Of a stretch of DNA of 64,000 nucleotides, positions 26,819-36,849 are shown piece by piece. Source of the DNA: Martinezella hainanensis. GTDB lineage: Bacteria > Pseudomonadota > Alphaproteobacteria > Rhizobiales > Rhizobiaceae. The stretch's first letter is position 1. Every line of letters begins with the position of its first letter. The DNA is taken from positions 141,605-205,604 of the forward strand of contig NZ_FMAC01000010.1 in the NCBI RefSeq assembly GCF_900094555.1, in the 5' to 3' direction. The notes beneath the pieces are model-generated. The model worked only from the letters and a program-made list of their open reading frames with translations, was not told the DNA's origin and made no database searches. The translations under genes were made by a program, and so were the position numbers.

Positions 26819-28008
26819 CGGGTGTTGCCCGTCCTCTCTGCCAAACTGGTGGTATCGTCGTCGTCGTGGCCGTCGGCGGAGGCGCTGAACGCCTCGGCCA
26901 GCAGATCGCGGACCGAAATGCTATTGCCGCCCTTTTCGAACTGCGCGCGGTAGGCCTTCCAGTAGTCGCCGTTGCCACGCCAAAGCGCCTTGCGTTGGGA
27001 GGCATCGACATGCGCTTCGACCATGCGGGGCTCGAACATTCGGTTGGCTTCGCGAACAAGATTTTCGAGGCCGGCGTTAAGCGCGGATTGCCTCGAAATG
27101 AGCAATCGAAGACGGTCGGCAAGCTGCTCCGTCCGCTCGCGACTGAACAGTGACGCGGACGAATGGGGCCTGTTGTCTTCAATTCCGAAAATGGACGCCT
27201 CGTCGTCGAGTGTCTGCTCCAACGTCGAGACGAGCGCTTCAAGCTGCCGCAGAGGATCGAATTGCAGCGCAAAACTCGTATCGTCCGCGCCTTGATCCGC
27301 ATCATCGGCAGCACGCATATCATTGGCCGGGATGATCGCTTTGGCAGTCTCAGCGGCCTCTGATCCGGAACTGCGGGCAACGGCCACGGAAACATGTGTT
27401 GCCGCGCCATGTTCCAGCTGGCTGCCCAGCTCGAATTCCGAATTCCAATCGTCCGGAAGTACCGGCTTGATGCCGTTGACATCGGGCGGACCATTCCAGC
27501 CGATATCGACGTTTCTGCTTGGCGACTTGCGCTTTTTTGACGACTGCGGCAGCGCTCCGGTCCACTCATCGCCGTTGCGCTGGCCGAGCACGCCAGTTGC
27601 TGTGCTACCGCCGGGCGCGATGTCGGCCAGGATCGAAGAGATCGTCATGGTTTCATCGCTGAGGCGCAGGTCGTCCGCCGGATCATCGATATCAGGGTCG
27701 GCTTCCCCGGTGATGACGACGTTGAAGACGATATTGCCGAATGCGACCTTCGATTTATCCGCAAGCCTTGCCGTCTCGCCTTCCAGAATGGTTACACCGT
27801 CCACACGAGTCCCATTGGCGCTCTGGTCGCGCAGGAGGAAGCCGGCACGATCACGCTCGATCACGCAATGAACCTTTGAGATCGACCGCTGTTGATCTGT
27901 AACCTGCCAGTCGCAATCCGGCGACCGCCCAAGCGTGCGCTTGCCACGCTCAAAGAACCATCCTTTGCTGGAACCTTCCCCAGATGTTTGCCGCAGTTCA
28001 AGTCGCAT
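26815..28008 (-). CDS. impI: FHA-domain protein of the T6SS (TagH/Fha/ImpI)
   Basis: A 397-residue protein. The N-terminal FHA domain (residues ~1-105) shows LGRSPDCDWQV, ISKVHCVIERD and SANGTRVDG, the residues that read phosphothreonine. The acidic, low-complexity middle and the C-terminal ~130 residues (RTEQLADRLRLLISRQSALNAGLENLVREANRMFEPRMVEAH onward) match the TagH type. It is the partner of the kinase and TagF-PppA at the operon end. The start at 28008 overlaps the tssG end by 11 bases; the longer frame runs into tssG. Confidence 0.9.
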   Translation of the reverse strand: MRLELRQTSGEGSSKGWFFERGKRTLGRSPDCDWQVTDQQRSISKVHCVIERDRAGFLLRDQSANGTRVDGVTILEGETARLADKSKVAFGNIVFNVVITGEADPDIDDPADDLRLSDETMTISSILADIAPGGSTATGVLGQRNGDEWTGALPQSSKKRKSPSRNVDIGWNGPPDVNGIKPVLPDDWNSEFELGSQLEHGAATHVSVAVARSSGSEAAETAKAIIPANDMRAADDADQGADDTSFALQFDPLRQLEALVSTLEQTLDDEASIFGIEDNRPHSSASLFSRERTEQLADRLRLLISRQSALNAGLENLVREANRMFEPRMVEAHVDASQRKALWRGNGDYWKAYRAQFEKGGNSISVRDLLAEAFSASADGHDDDDTTSLAERTGNTR

Positions 28009-29023
28009 GCAGGCCTCCCCGGTCGGATTGCCCCTGCGCCTTAGGTGGCTCCGCGATGATGGCATCACCGCTGTCGCGGTCCGCCGCGGCAACGCGTGCC
28101 CAGCTGTTCCATCCAAGCCTTGGCGGATCACCGTTTTCGCCGAGCTGGCAGAAAGGAATATGCTCTTTCTTCAGGACCACTTGGATGTCGAAATCGAGCG
28201 ACGGGTCGACATAAAGCCGCGTCAGGGCAAACAGCGCATCGATATTGGCGCTGCCCGGAGAAAGAGACCGGTAGTCCTCATAATCGACAGGCCCGATCAC
28301 GACGCGAAAGCTGCCACCGAAATCATGGATTGCGGCGCCCGCCGTCGAATTGATGCCGAGCTGCACGCCCTGCGGCTGCCCCATGCGGCTGCGCTCGCTC
28401 TCGGGAATGGTAAGCCATCTGCCCTTGAACAGTTCGATCGCGACCGGCAGGCCGCTGAACTCCTGCAGCATGGCCTGCAGGTTGACCGCATTGCGGGTCT
28501 GCGCCGCGAAGAAACCGGAAAATCTGAGGATCAGCTCGTCATCGGGGCGAACCTGTTCCTTCAGCCGCGCCGTACCGAAGCCCGCCAGCGAGAACAGCGT
28601 CTTGATGAAGGTATTGCCGTTCCTGTCCGGGCTCCATCGCAGCCGCCGGGCAAGTCGATACTTCTCACTCGCATCGACGAAGAGTTCGGCGAGGCGGCTT
28701 GTGAAGAGATCGAAGAAGCTGGCGAGGCCATGAGCCCGATTACGCTGTTCGCGGATGACCAGCTCGTTGTAGCTCGGGGGCATTGCGCCGAGCGGGCCGA
28801 GCAGACCGGCCATGCTGGCCTTGACCGATCCCGTTGCGCCCTTCTTCTTGAAGTCGCTGACGGCGAGCGGAGCCGGCGAAACGCCGATGGGTGAGGACAC
28901 CGTCAAATGATCGTCGGCTGCGTGCTGAGCAACGCGAAATGCCGTCGACGGTTCGAAACGACCGGGGTCGCGTTCGAGCAGTGCAGCAAGCATTTCGTTA
29001 TCACTTGGGCGGATCTGATCCAT
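27998..29023 (-). CDS. tssG: T6SS baseplate protein TssG (ImpH)
   Basis: A 341-residue baseplate wedge protein. Family features are the N-terminal FEPSTAFRVAQHA, SFFDLFTSRLAELFVDASEKYRL and the C-terminal GPVDYEDYRSLSPGSANIDALFALTRLYVDPSLDFDIQVVLKKEHIPFCQLG. It works in a complex with TssF, TssE and TssK. It lies 20 bases after tssF. Confidence 0.93.
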   Translation of the reverse strand: MDQIRPSDNEMLAALLERDPGRFEPSTAFRVAQHAADDHLTVSSPIGVSPAPLAVSDFKKKGATGSVKASMAGLLGPLGAMPPSYNELVIREQRNRAHGLASFFDLFTSRLAELFVDASEKYRLARRLRWSPDRNGNTFIKTLFSLAGFGTARLKEQVRPDDELILRFSGFFAAQTRNAVNLQAMLQEFSGLPVAIELFKGRWLTIPESERSRMGQPQGVQLGINSTAGAAIHDFGGSFRVVIGPVDYEDYRSLSPGSANIDALFALTRLYVDPSLDFDIQVVLKKEHIPFCQLGENGDPPRLGWNSWARVAAADRDSGDAIIAEPPKAQGQSDRGGLHAT

Positions 29024-29043
29024 CGCTTGCGATCACCCCTTCG

Positions 29044-30825
29044 TCACAATAGCGGCCGCTCGGCGGCACGGGCCGGCCAGACGGCGATAGGTTTCGATTG
29101 TCCCTTCATCGAGATCGAGAGGCGGGTGAAGCTGTTGATCGAGGTATAAAGCCCGAAGAACCGGTCGAGAATGCTGCCGAAAAGATAGGCCGAGGGCCTG
29201 TCGATGGCGGCCGGATCGAACTCCAGCCGGACATCCGTGCCCGTCACCATCCCGCCGCTGCCAAGCCGGGTCATCGAGCTCTTAGTCTCGACCCGGACAA
29301 GAGCGTCGGCAAGCAGCCTGGTTTCGCGGCTATCCCGGAAGGCATAGAGCGCCAGAATATCCTTCAGCGCGGCACCATCATTATCGAAAATGGAGAGATG
29401 ATTGAGCTGAAGGTGCGACATGAGCCGCCAGTTACGGCCTTGCTGCTCGTTCATCCGCACCGAGGGCGTCGGCGCCATCAAGGCTTCGACGGCGCCGACC
29501 GCCTCGCTGCCGGAGGCCAGCTGCAGATAGGGGTGACCGCCGCCGAACGGCAGTTGCTCCGGCAGTTCGCGGTTAAGGCACAACGCGTCGATACTGGCGA
29601 TCTTGTCCAAGGGGCCACTTGCCCGACGAGCACGGTCGACGAAAGTGATTTCCATATCCGAGGTGTGGTCGTCGGCATCGAACCGGCGCGCGCACTGCCA
29701 GAAGAGCGACGAGGCTCCGCCCTTCAAGCTGCGGCCGAAAAAGGGTTGGCACTGTTCCTCGTCTCCGGTGCGTGCGGATACGACCACCTTCTCGATCGCA
29801 TAAATCTCGCGCGTTTTCTGTCGCCTGGCATCCGGCAGTACCCGATATTCCGTACGGGTACCGTCGAGCGCGATCGGTTCGCAGTTCTGGCGAAACAGGT
29901 TGATGATCGGGGTGGCATTCAAGACGAAATCGCGAGCGGAAACGGCGCGCTCCAGTTTGGCGCTGGTTTCATCGAGATAGATGAAGATTTCGAGCGTTTC
30001 GCCACGCCAGGCCTTCAGGCCGACGATATCGATGAAGAGGAATTTCTGCGGCAGCGCGAAGAATTCCGTCAGCAGGCGATAGCCGGTAAAGCTTGAGCTG
30101 GGGTAGGGCAGAATTGCCTCGTCCGGTTCGAAGCCGACAGCCTGCAGCGCCTTGGCGGGCAGCATGACCGGGGAGCGGTCATCGGCATGATGGGCAAGCG
30201 CGATGCCGAGCGTGTGATTGACCAAAAGTTCGTGAATGGCGACGGCCTGCTGCCAGGACGAGCTGATGTGAAGCCGCAACCTGTCCAGGCCGATCTCACT
30301 GAATGCCTTGTTGGCATCCCGCGCCCGGATCGACAGACGCAGGCAACCGGCGGCACCGGCGTGAGAAGATGGCGGCGCGCTGATCGGATGACCGGTCAGG
30401 GAAGCCGAGACGATCTCGATCGGTGCGACCTGCGTGTCCTGCGTCGTGCGGAAACGGCAGCTCTCGCCGCCGATCGGCTCCGCGAAGATCTCGGTGTGAC
30501 GCGGTACGGTCTGGACGGATGCCAGCGTGCTGCTCGGCGCAAAGCGCACGATGCTCATCGAGGGCAGCGGTGCCAGATAGTGCGGATAGAGCGTTTCCAG
30601 CAGCCCGTCTGTCAGTTCCGGAAATTCGTCATCGAGCTTCTGGCGCACGCGGGCCGCCGAATAGGCAAAACTCTGGATCAGACGCTCGACATGCGGATCA
30701 TCGGCAACCTCGCCGGTGACGCGCAGACGACCGGCAATTTTCGGGAAGGCATCTGCGAAACGTGCGGCGCGCCGGCGGATGGCCGAAAGCTCGTCATTAT
30801 ACCGCTGCAGGAAGCCGTCAGCCAT
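29044..30825 (-). CDS. tssF: T6SS baseplate protein TssF (ImpG)
   Basis: A 593-residue baseplate protein. It starts with LQRYNDELSAIRRRAARFADAFPKIAGRL, the highly conserved TssF N-terminus, followed by DPHVERLIQSFAYSAARVRQKLDDEFPELTDGLLETLYPHYLAPLPSM. The length matches the family. Its start overlaps the tssE end by eight bases. Confidence 0.94.
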   Translation of the reverse strand: MADGFLQRYNDELSAIRRRAARFADAFPKIAGRLRVTGEVADDPHVERLIQSFAYSAARVRQKLDDEFPELTDGLLETLYPHYLAPLPSMSIVRFAPSSTLASVQTVPRHTEIFAEPIGGESCRFRTTQDTQVAPIEIVSASLTGHPISAPPSSHAGAAGCLRLSIRARDANKAFSEIGLDRLRLHISSSWQQAVAIHELLVNHTLGIALAHHADDRSPVMLPAKALQAVGFEPDEAILPYPSSSFTGYRLLTEFFALPQKFLFIDIVGLKAWRGETLEIFIYLDETSAKLERAVSARDFVLNATPIINLFRQNCEPIALDGTRTEYRVLPDARRQKTREIYAIEKVVVSARTGDEEQCQPFFGRSLKGGASSLFWQCARRFDADDHTSDMEITFVDRARRASGPLDKIASIDALCLNRELPEQLPFGGGHPYLQLASGSEAVGAVEALMAPTPSVRMNEQQGRNWRLMSHLQLNHLSIFDNDGAALKDILALYAFRDSRETRLLADALVRVETKSSMTRLGSGGMVTGTDVRLEFDPAAIDRPSAYLFGSILDRFFGLYTSINSFTRLSISMKGQSKPIAVWPARAAERPLL

Positions 30826-31327
30826 TGTTGGCCTCCACCAGGAAGCGCTGAGTCGAGGGATCTATGGTCGATTCAAAGCTGATAGGTGGCATGCCCTCGT
30901 GCACACGGAAAGTCGCGTGGATGCGCAGTCGCAAGGCACGTTCGCCGTTTCCGCGGCTCTTGAGAATGCTCACCCGCACGTCGGAAAGCCGTGTTTCGAA
31001 CAGCGCGATGCGCCGCTCGATCAAACGAGCGAGGCGGCTTTTGGCTTCATCGGTGACGAGATTTGCTGATACCATGCCGTCGACGCCGAAGGACACCAGC
31101 GCATCGCCAAGTTCTTCATGGATGGAAGGCGGGGCAGTCGGACGCCGGCGCGTATTGAGCAACGCCTCAAGGTCGCGGCGAATGCATTCGCGCAGTTCGC
31201 GCAGCTGTTCGGCTTGCGTCAACGGCGGATCCTGCAGGCGATCGGGGTCTTCGTCGATCAGTCGATCGATGATCGACCTGGCAACGATCCTTTCCCTCGG
31301 CCTATAGCGCTCCAGTGGATCAACCAT
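30818..31327 (-). CDS. tssE: T6SS baseplate protein TssE (gp25-like, ImpF)
   Basis: A 169-residue gp25/lysozyme-like baseplate hub protein. It shows the LRECIRRDLEALLNTRR helix (the conserved I.RDLE.LLNTR motif) and an YGVDG-like strand. The start at 31327 (MVDPLERYRPRER) overlaps the tagJ stop by eight bases; the longer frame lies within tagJ. Confidence 0.92.
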   Translation of the reverse strand: MVDPLERYRPRERIVARSIIDRLIDEDPDRLQDPPLTQAEQLRELRECIRRDLEALLNTRRRPTAPPSIHEELGDALVSFGVDGMVSANLVTDEAKSRLARLIERRIALFETRLSDVRVSILKSRGNGERALRLRIHATFRVHEGMPPISFESTIDPSTQRFLVEANNG

Positions 31328-32144
31328 GGGCGGCACGCCTCGTCTCGCCGGCGCTCGAAGCGGCTGCGAGGGATTGCAAGTCATGGAAGGAAACCAGATC
31401 GTCGCCCGCCAGGAAACATTTCTGGCCACGGCCGGTCGTAATGCCCGTCGCTTCATCGACCCACTCGGTCTCGCGGCCTAGCAACAGTTTTGCACCTGTC
31501 GTGCCATGATAGATCGCAGGCAGAAGCACTGGTGCGCTTGCGCCGTCCACGAGTTCGAGCTCGGCCCTGCGGAAGGCGAGATCACGGGGACGGGCGATCG
31601 GCTCGACGCGAAGAGCCGCAATTCTGGAGAAATCAATCCAGAGATAGGAGCCGCCGGTCATGATGACTTCGAGAGCATGCGGAATGCGATCGTCGAGATC
31701 GCGCAAGTCCGAAACGAGCTGGCCGTTCCAGTTCAATGGCCGTTCGCCCCTGATCTCTTCCAGGGATTGCAATGCCGCGGCCGTATCAGAAGAGTGATCA
31801 CGATGGGCGATTGCCAGTTTCAGGGCTGCTTGGTCGAGGGCCGTCGGTCCGTTCGGGAAATCCGGTGCGGCGGCATCGTCAAACCAGGCCGAACGCGCCG
31901 CCATCGCGCGAAGCTGATTGCGCAGCATGGCGAAGCCCATCATATCTTCCGGCGCGAACGTCGTCGCAAGGTTGCACTGCGCGTCGGCTCGGGCATAGTC
32001 GCCGGCAAGGATCAAGAGATCGATCAGGATATGCCTGCCGTCCTTGTCCGTCGGCGCCGCCTTGACATGTGCCTTCGCCTGCTCGATCGCATCATCGAGC
32101 GCGTTTTCGCTGAGAGCTTCGGCGATCTTGGCGGAGAGCGTCAT
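31320..32144 (-). CDS. impE: T6SS accessory protein TagJ (ImpE)
   Basis: A 274-residue TagJ/ImpE protein, which in T6SS loci carrying this gene binds TssB and assists sheath handling by ClpV. Helical TPR-like N-terminal repeats (ALDDAIEQAKAHVKAAPTDKDGRHILIDLLILAGDYARADAQCNLA) are followed by a beta-rich domain with RPRDLAFRRAELELVDG and LPAIYHGT. It overlaps the tssC2 stop by ATGA. Confidence 0.9.
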   Translation of the reverse strand: MTLSAKIAEALSENALDDAIEQAKAHVKAAPTDKDGRHILIDLLILAGDYARADAQCNLATTFAPEDMMGFAMLRNQLRAMAARSAWFDDAAAPDFPNGPTALDQAALKLAIAHRDHSSDTAAALQSLEEIRGERPLNWNGQLVSDLRDLDDRIPHALEVIMTGGSYLWIDFSRIAALRVEPIARPRDLAFRRAELELVDGASAPVLLPAIYHGTTGAKLLLGRETEWVDEATGITTGRGQKCFLAGDDLVSFHDLQSLAAASSAGETRRAAHG

Positions 32145-33544
32145 GCAGACATCCTTTGCTGCGTGTTGGCGGAGCTGGAGAACGCATAGGTCGCATTCGC
32201 GGTCTCCGCGATGAGGTGAAAACTTGTCGAGACGTCGTCGAGCTGAAAATGCGGCTGCAGCCGCACCGTGCAGGCGAACATTCCGGGTTTGCCGGGAATT
32301 TCATCGACGCTGATGCCGGCCGAGCGTAGCGGGAAGCGCGTGCGCAGCGACAGGTCGGCGTCGTCATTGCCAAGCGTGTAAGTCGACAGCCAATCATTCA
32401 ATTTGCGTTCGATCGACGTTCTGTCGGCCAATTTGCCGATGTCATCGCGCATGATGACCTTGAGGTAGTGCGAGAAGCGCGAGGCGCAGAGTACATACTG
32501 CAGCATCGCCGCGATGCGAGCATTCTGCCGAGCGTGCTCGCTCGAATAATGCGGCGGCGCATGTAGCGACTGATTGGAATTGAAGATCGCTGACGAGGAG
32601 AGGTAGGTGGTCGCCACGGGCACAATACCGAGCTCGCACAGCTGCTGCTCCTGTGCGTTGGTTAGCCGTATTTCGACGGGAGCCTGTTCCGACAGACCAT
32701 TGCTTTCTATGCCGAGATCATAGGGAGCGAGCTCCTCCGTGCTCAGCATGCCGCCGTCGATTGCGTCCTGCGTTACGCCGCGAATATCGGCGAACCAGCC
32801 GGATTCGATGAAATTGCGAATGACGATCATCGCGAAGGCGAATGCAGCGTTGCCCCAAAGCAAGGTACTGCCATCGGCGGCAATGCTTTCGCGGAACGGG
32901 AACTGATCGTCGCGCTCACGCGAAAAGGCCTGATAGGGCGCGCGCATCAGGATCCGCGGGGCGACCAAGCCCAAAAAACGGGAGTCCTCTCTGGCTCGAA
33001 GCCCATTCCAGCGAATACGGGTGGGATCGTAGGCGAGCCAGGAAAAGTCCTGGACGCGGTTGAGCTCGTCAAAGTCCTGCAGGCCGATTGCCTGCGGGGC
33101 GGCGGCGGCTACGAAGGGGCAGAAGGCGGCGGCGGCGGCCATGCCGATCTGAGTGAGCGCCCCGACCGTATCGCCGCCGGCCGGACCCTGCGGGGAAAGC
33201 TCGTAGTCTCCGACCAGCAGACCGAAGGGCTCTCCGCCAGGCATGCCGAACTCGCGGCTGTAGATCAGCTCGAAGAGATGGCTCTGATCGAATTCCGTCG
33301 TCCGCTCGAGATGCCGTGTCAATTGTGCCCAGCTGACGCTGAGGATCTTGACCTTCACGTCTTCCGATCGGCCGGTGTGACGCATGAGCATGGCAAGCCC
33401 GCGCCACCGCGCTTCCATGGCCTGGAACTCGGGGTGGTGCAGGATGGCATTGACCTGCCTGTTGAGTGCATCGTCGATCATGGCGATCACGCGATGCACC
33501 TGACGCGGCCAGGCTGCTCTCGGTTCCATCGTTGTCGCGGTCAT
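32141..33544 (-). CDS. impD: Second TssC-like sheath protein (ImpD)
   Basis: A 467-residue paralogue of the sheath protein TssC encoded 47 bases upstream. The VipB fold is recognisable: HPEFQAMEARWRGLAMLMRH, LFELIYSREFGMPGGEPFGLLVGDYE, SRFLGLVAPRILMRAPY, SRFSHYLKVIMRDDIG and GKPGMFACTVRLQPHFQLDDVSTSF. It lacks the ~45-residue N-terminus of TssC that pairs with TssB. Rhizobial and Agrobacterium imp loci also carry two TssC genes. Whether this copy enters the sheath or the baseplate end is not known from sequence. Confidence 0.9.
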   Translation of the reverse strand: MTATTMEPRAAWPRQVHRVIAMIDDALNRQVNAILHHPEFQAMEARWRGLAMLMRHTGRSEDVKVKILSVSWAQLTRHLERTTEFDQSHLFELIYSREFGMPGGEPFGLLVGDYELSPQGPAGGDTVGALTQIGMAAAAAFCPFVAAAAPQAIGLQDFDELNRVQDFSWLAYDPTRIRWNGLRAREDSRFLGLVAPRILMRAPYQAFSRERDDQFPFRESIAADGSTLLWGNAAFAFAMIVIRNFIESGWFADIRGVTQDAIDGGMLSTEELAPYDLGIESNGLSEQAPVEIRLTNAQEQQLCELGIVPVATTYLSSSAIFNSNQSLHAPPHYSSEHARQNARIAAMLQYVLCASRFSHYLKVIMRDDIGKLADRTSIERKLNDWLSTYTLGNDDADLSLRTRFPLRSAGISVDEIPGKPGMFACTVRLQPHFQLDDVSTSFHLIAETANATYAFSSSANTQQRMSA

Positions 33545-33591
33545 GGCGCTGACTGAAGGCGCGCGGCGAGGAGATCGCCGCGCTACCTCTC

Positions 33592-35070
33592 CTAGTTCTT
33601 GCTCGGAATACGGGCGACCATGCGGAGCGACGTGGTCAGCTCTTCCATCTGCAGCCAGGGGCGCATCCAGGCGACGGCATTATAGGAGCCCGGCTTGCCC
33701 GGAACTTCCTGGACCGTGACCTTGGCGTCGCGCAACGGATATTTGGCGCGGGATTCCTCGCCGGCATCGTCATTGGCGTTGACGTAGTTGGCGATCCAGC
33801 GGTTGAGCCAGTTTTCGCAATCCTGCGCTTCCATGAAGGAGCCAATCTTGTCGCGGCCCATGACCTTCAGATAATGGGCAAAACGCGAGGTGGCCATCAT
33901 GTAGGGCAGACGCGCGGAGACCGCAGCGTTGGCCGTTGCTTCGGGCTTGTCGTAAAGCTTCGGCTTATGCGTCGTCTGGGCGCCGAAGAACACGGCATAG
34001 TCGGTGTTCTTGTAGTGGCAGAGCGGCAGGAAGCCGAGTTTGCCCAGCTCGGCGTCGCGACGGTCGGTGATGCCGACTTCGGTCGGGCATTTGAGGTCGA
34101 GGTCGCCATCGTCGCTCGAGAAGATGTGCATCGGCAGGTTTTCGACCTTGCCACCGTTTTCCGCGCCGCGGATCGCCGTGCACCAGCCGCTCTGGGCAAA
34201 GGCGTCCGTTAGCCGCGTTCCCATCACATAGGATGCATTCATCCAGCAATAGGAGTTGTGCTCGAGCTCGCCGGTCTTCGAATGGTCGGTTTCGTCGAAA
34301 GCGAAGTCGTCGATCGGGTTGGTCTTCGGGCCATAGGGCATGCGTGCCAGTACCCGGGGAAGGGCGAGTGTCACGAAGCGCGAATCCTCGCTGTCGCGCA
34401 GGCTGCGCCATTTCGCATATTCGACCGTTTCGAAGATCTTTTCGAGGTCGCGCGGACGGGCAAGCTCGCGGTAATCGTCGAAGCCGAACATGCGCGGGCT
34501 GGCGGCCGAAATGAACGGCGCAAAGGCTGCGGCAGCAATCGACGAGATCGCCTGCAGCGTCTGAACGTCATCGAAGGAATTGTCGAATTCATAGTCGCCG
34601 ATCAGGGCACCCATGGGCTCGCCGCCCGGCGTGCCGAACTCGTCTTCGTAGATCGACTTGAAGAGCCGCGATTGGTCGAATTCCACGGCCTTTGCGAGAT
34701 CCTTGGAGACGTCGCGTTTGGAGGCATTCAGCACGCGGATTTTCAGATTGACGCTGGTCTCGCTGTTCTTGACGAGATATTGCAGGCCGCGCCAGCTGCC
34801 TTCCAGCTTGGCGAATTCAGGCGACTGCATGATCGCGGCGAGCTGACGTGAGATTTTCCGGTCAAGCTCGGCAATCGCCTTGTTGAGCGTGACGGTCAAA
34901 TTGCGGTCATAAGTGACCGTGCCCTTGAGCGCCTGGTCGGTCAGCGTTCGGAGCAGATCCTGGGCACGATCGGGTTCGGTTTGCCGGGTTGCGGCCACGA
35001 TCTGCGATAGCAGGTTTTCCTCAGGCGCAAACTCGGCCTCTTTGGTCTTCAGTTGGCTTTCAGCGCTCAT
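33592..35070 (-). CDS. tssC: T6SS contractile sheath large subunit TssC (ImpC)
   Basis: The 492-residue canonical VipB/TssC sheath subunit. Characteristic stretches are LDRKISRQLAAIMQSPEFAKLEGSWRGLQYLV, LFKSIYEDEFGTPGGEPMGALIGDYEF, SRFVTLALPRVLARMPYG, SRFAHYLKVMGRDKIGS and the terminal GKPGSYNAVAWMRPWLQMEELTTSLRMVARIP. With TssB it forms the tail sheath that ClpV recycles. A 111-base gap separates it from tssB. Confidence 0.96.
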   Translation of the reverse strand: MSAESQLKTKEAEFAPEENLLSQIVAATRQTEPDRAQDLLRTLTDQALKGTVTYDRNLTVTLNKAIAELDRKISRQLAAIMQSPEFAKLEGSWRGLQYLVKNSETSVNLKIRVLNASKRDVSKDLAKAVEFDQSRLFKSIYEDEFGTPGGEPMGALIGDYEFDNSFDDVQTLQAISSIAAAAFAPFISAASPRMFGFDDYRELARPRDLEKIFETVEYAKWRSLRDSEDSRFVTLALPRVLARMPYGPKTNPIDDFAFDETDHSKTGELEHNSYCWMNASYVMGTRLTDAFAQSGWCTAIRGAENGGKVENLPMHIFSSDDGDLDLKCPTEVGITDRRDAELGKLGFLPLCHYKNTDYAVFFGAQTTHKPKLYDKPEATANAAVSARLPYMMATSRFAHYLKVMGRDKIGSFMEAQDCENWLNRWIANYVNANDDAGEESRAKYPLRDAKVTVQEVPGKPGSYNAVAWMRPWLQMEELTTSLRMVARIPSKN

Positions 35071-35163
35071 TTTTCGATCCTTGCGGAAAATGCAGGCGAT
35101 AGTGGTAAAGCTTGAAGCCGGCCGCTATCGATTGCTTGAAAGGGGATTGGGCGACCGGCTCGC

Positions 35164-35181
35164 GCTGATCGCCGACGACGA

Positions 35182-35186
<5 letters not shown>
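35164..35186 (-). other. Stem-loop at the tssB stop codon
   Basis: 8-bp perfect arms GCTGATCG/CGATCAGC with a seven-base loop. It spans the end of tssB and the start of the tssB-tssC gap. It may stabilise or attenuate the tssB end of the operon transcript; the function is not shown. Confidence 0.35.
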
Positions 35187-35694
<508 letters not shown>

Positions 35695-35799
35695 AAAACT
35701 TCTCCTTCAATGCCAGCGGCAAATTCGCTCTTCACATGTGGCGCAACTCAACTTTGGAAAGGGCTGGTTGCAAAAAGTTCGGAAGATCGGTTGTAATTG

Positions 35800-36849
35800 T
35801 CACCCGTTCTTGTTCGATTTCAGCTGAATGCCCGCTGCCGTCAGCACGGCATTGCGGGCCTGCTGTTCCGGCAGCAATTCGGCTAGTAGTTCCGAAAAAT
35901 CCATGCGGCCGCGCCTCACCATCGTCTCGATCGACATCGAGATCGGGGAATGCGGCTCGGTACGACGGAAGTAGCGCGAGACGGCGAGCAACAGCTCGAA
36001 GGCTTCCTCGCGCGAACCGATCTGTTCAGCGTTCAATGGGCGCGGGCGCCCTTGTATCTGTTCGCCGGTGCCTTCCTGCTGCTGCGGTTCCGCTACAGCT
36101 TCGACGGCCTGTGATTCGATGCCGGCAAGCGCGCGTAGCGCCAAAGCGGCCTCCTGCAGCACGTTGTGCGTATTGGAGCTCGGCGGCGCCATCTGCCCGC
36201 AGCGCTCGTTCAGAATGGAAACGAGGCGGTCGAAAGCGGCAAGGCAGCCATTGACCATTTCGAGATGCGAGCTCATTGCAGCCGTACCGGCTTCAAGGGT
36301 CGCCTGGCTAAGCTGGTCACGCCGTTTCACTTCATTGGGACGCTGCGACAGCTGAAAGTCCCAGAGGGAAAACTGACCGAATTTCGCGCCCGGAATGAGC
36401 GGCGACAGCCTGATCGCCTGAATGATGGTTCCTTCGCCGCCGATGCCATTGAGACCCGAAAGCGGAGCAAGGCGCTCTTCGATATCGTCAGCGCCGACAG
36501 AATGAAATTTCTCCCAATGCTTGTCTAAAAGCGACGCGATTGCCTGGTAGACATCCCTCAAACCCTCGAAACCGCGTAGACGTAATTCCGCCTCTGCCAG
36601 CCATGCTAATACTTCGAGGTCCTTACTTTTTGAAGAAATAATCTGCAATCCGAGATTGCTAACATCTGTCCAAAGAGGGGAAAGGCTAATATTTTCGCCT
36701 GTTGATATACCTCGTTCTGCAGCGCGAGCCTGATTTCTTGCGTCCTTTATTCTATAGTATATTTCACGCATAGAAGTATTATTGCGAAGATTTTCTCCGC
36801 ATGGCGCGTTTTCTTCAAATGGATTTTCTATGTCGCGGACGTTCAGCAG
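35800..36849 (-). CDS. tssA: T6SS TssA (ImpA), probable CTG start
   Basis: The cap protein that guides sheath and tube assembly. The first ATG of the frame is at 36771 (MREIYYRIKDARNQARAAERG, 323 residues). The frame stays open upstream, however, and reads LLNVRDIENPFEENAPCGEN then LRNNTS. PCGENLR is the conserved TssA N-terminal motif that precedes the YYRIKDARNQAR helix. No ATG, GTG or TTG exists before the in-frame TGA at 36865-36867. The likely start is CTG at 36849, eight bases after GGAG (36858-36861). A frameshift joining the ATG at 36863 is the alternative. The rest has the ImpA_N domain (SPLWTDVSNLGLQII onward) and a C-terminal helical part. Confidence 0.85.
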   Translation of the reverse strand: MLNVRDIENPFEENAPCGENLRNNTSMREIYYRIKDARNQARAAERGISTGENISLSPLWTDVSNLGLQIISSKSKDLEVLAWLAEAELRLRGFEGLRDVYQAIASLLDKHWEKFHSVGADDIEERLAPLSGLNGIGGEGTIIQAIRLSPLIPGAKFGQFSLWDFQLSQRPNEVKRRDQLSQATLEAGTAAMSSHLEMVNGCLAAFDRLVSILNERCGQMAPPSSNTHNVLQEAALALRALAGIESQAVEAVAEPQQQEGTGEQIQGRPRPLNAEQIGSREEAFELLLAVSRYFRRTEPHSPISMSIETMVRRGRMDFSELLAELLPEQQARNAVLTAAGIQLKSNKNG

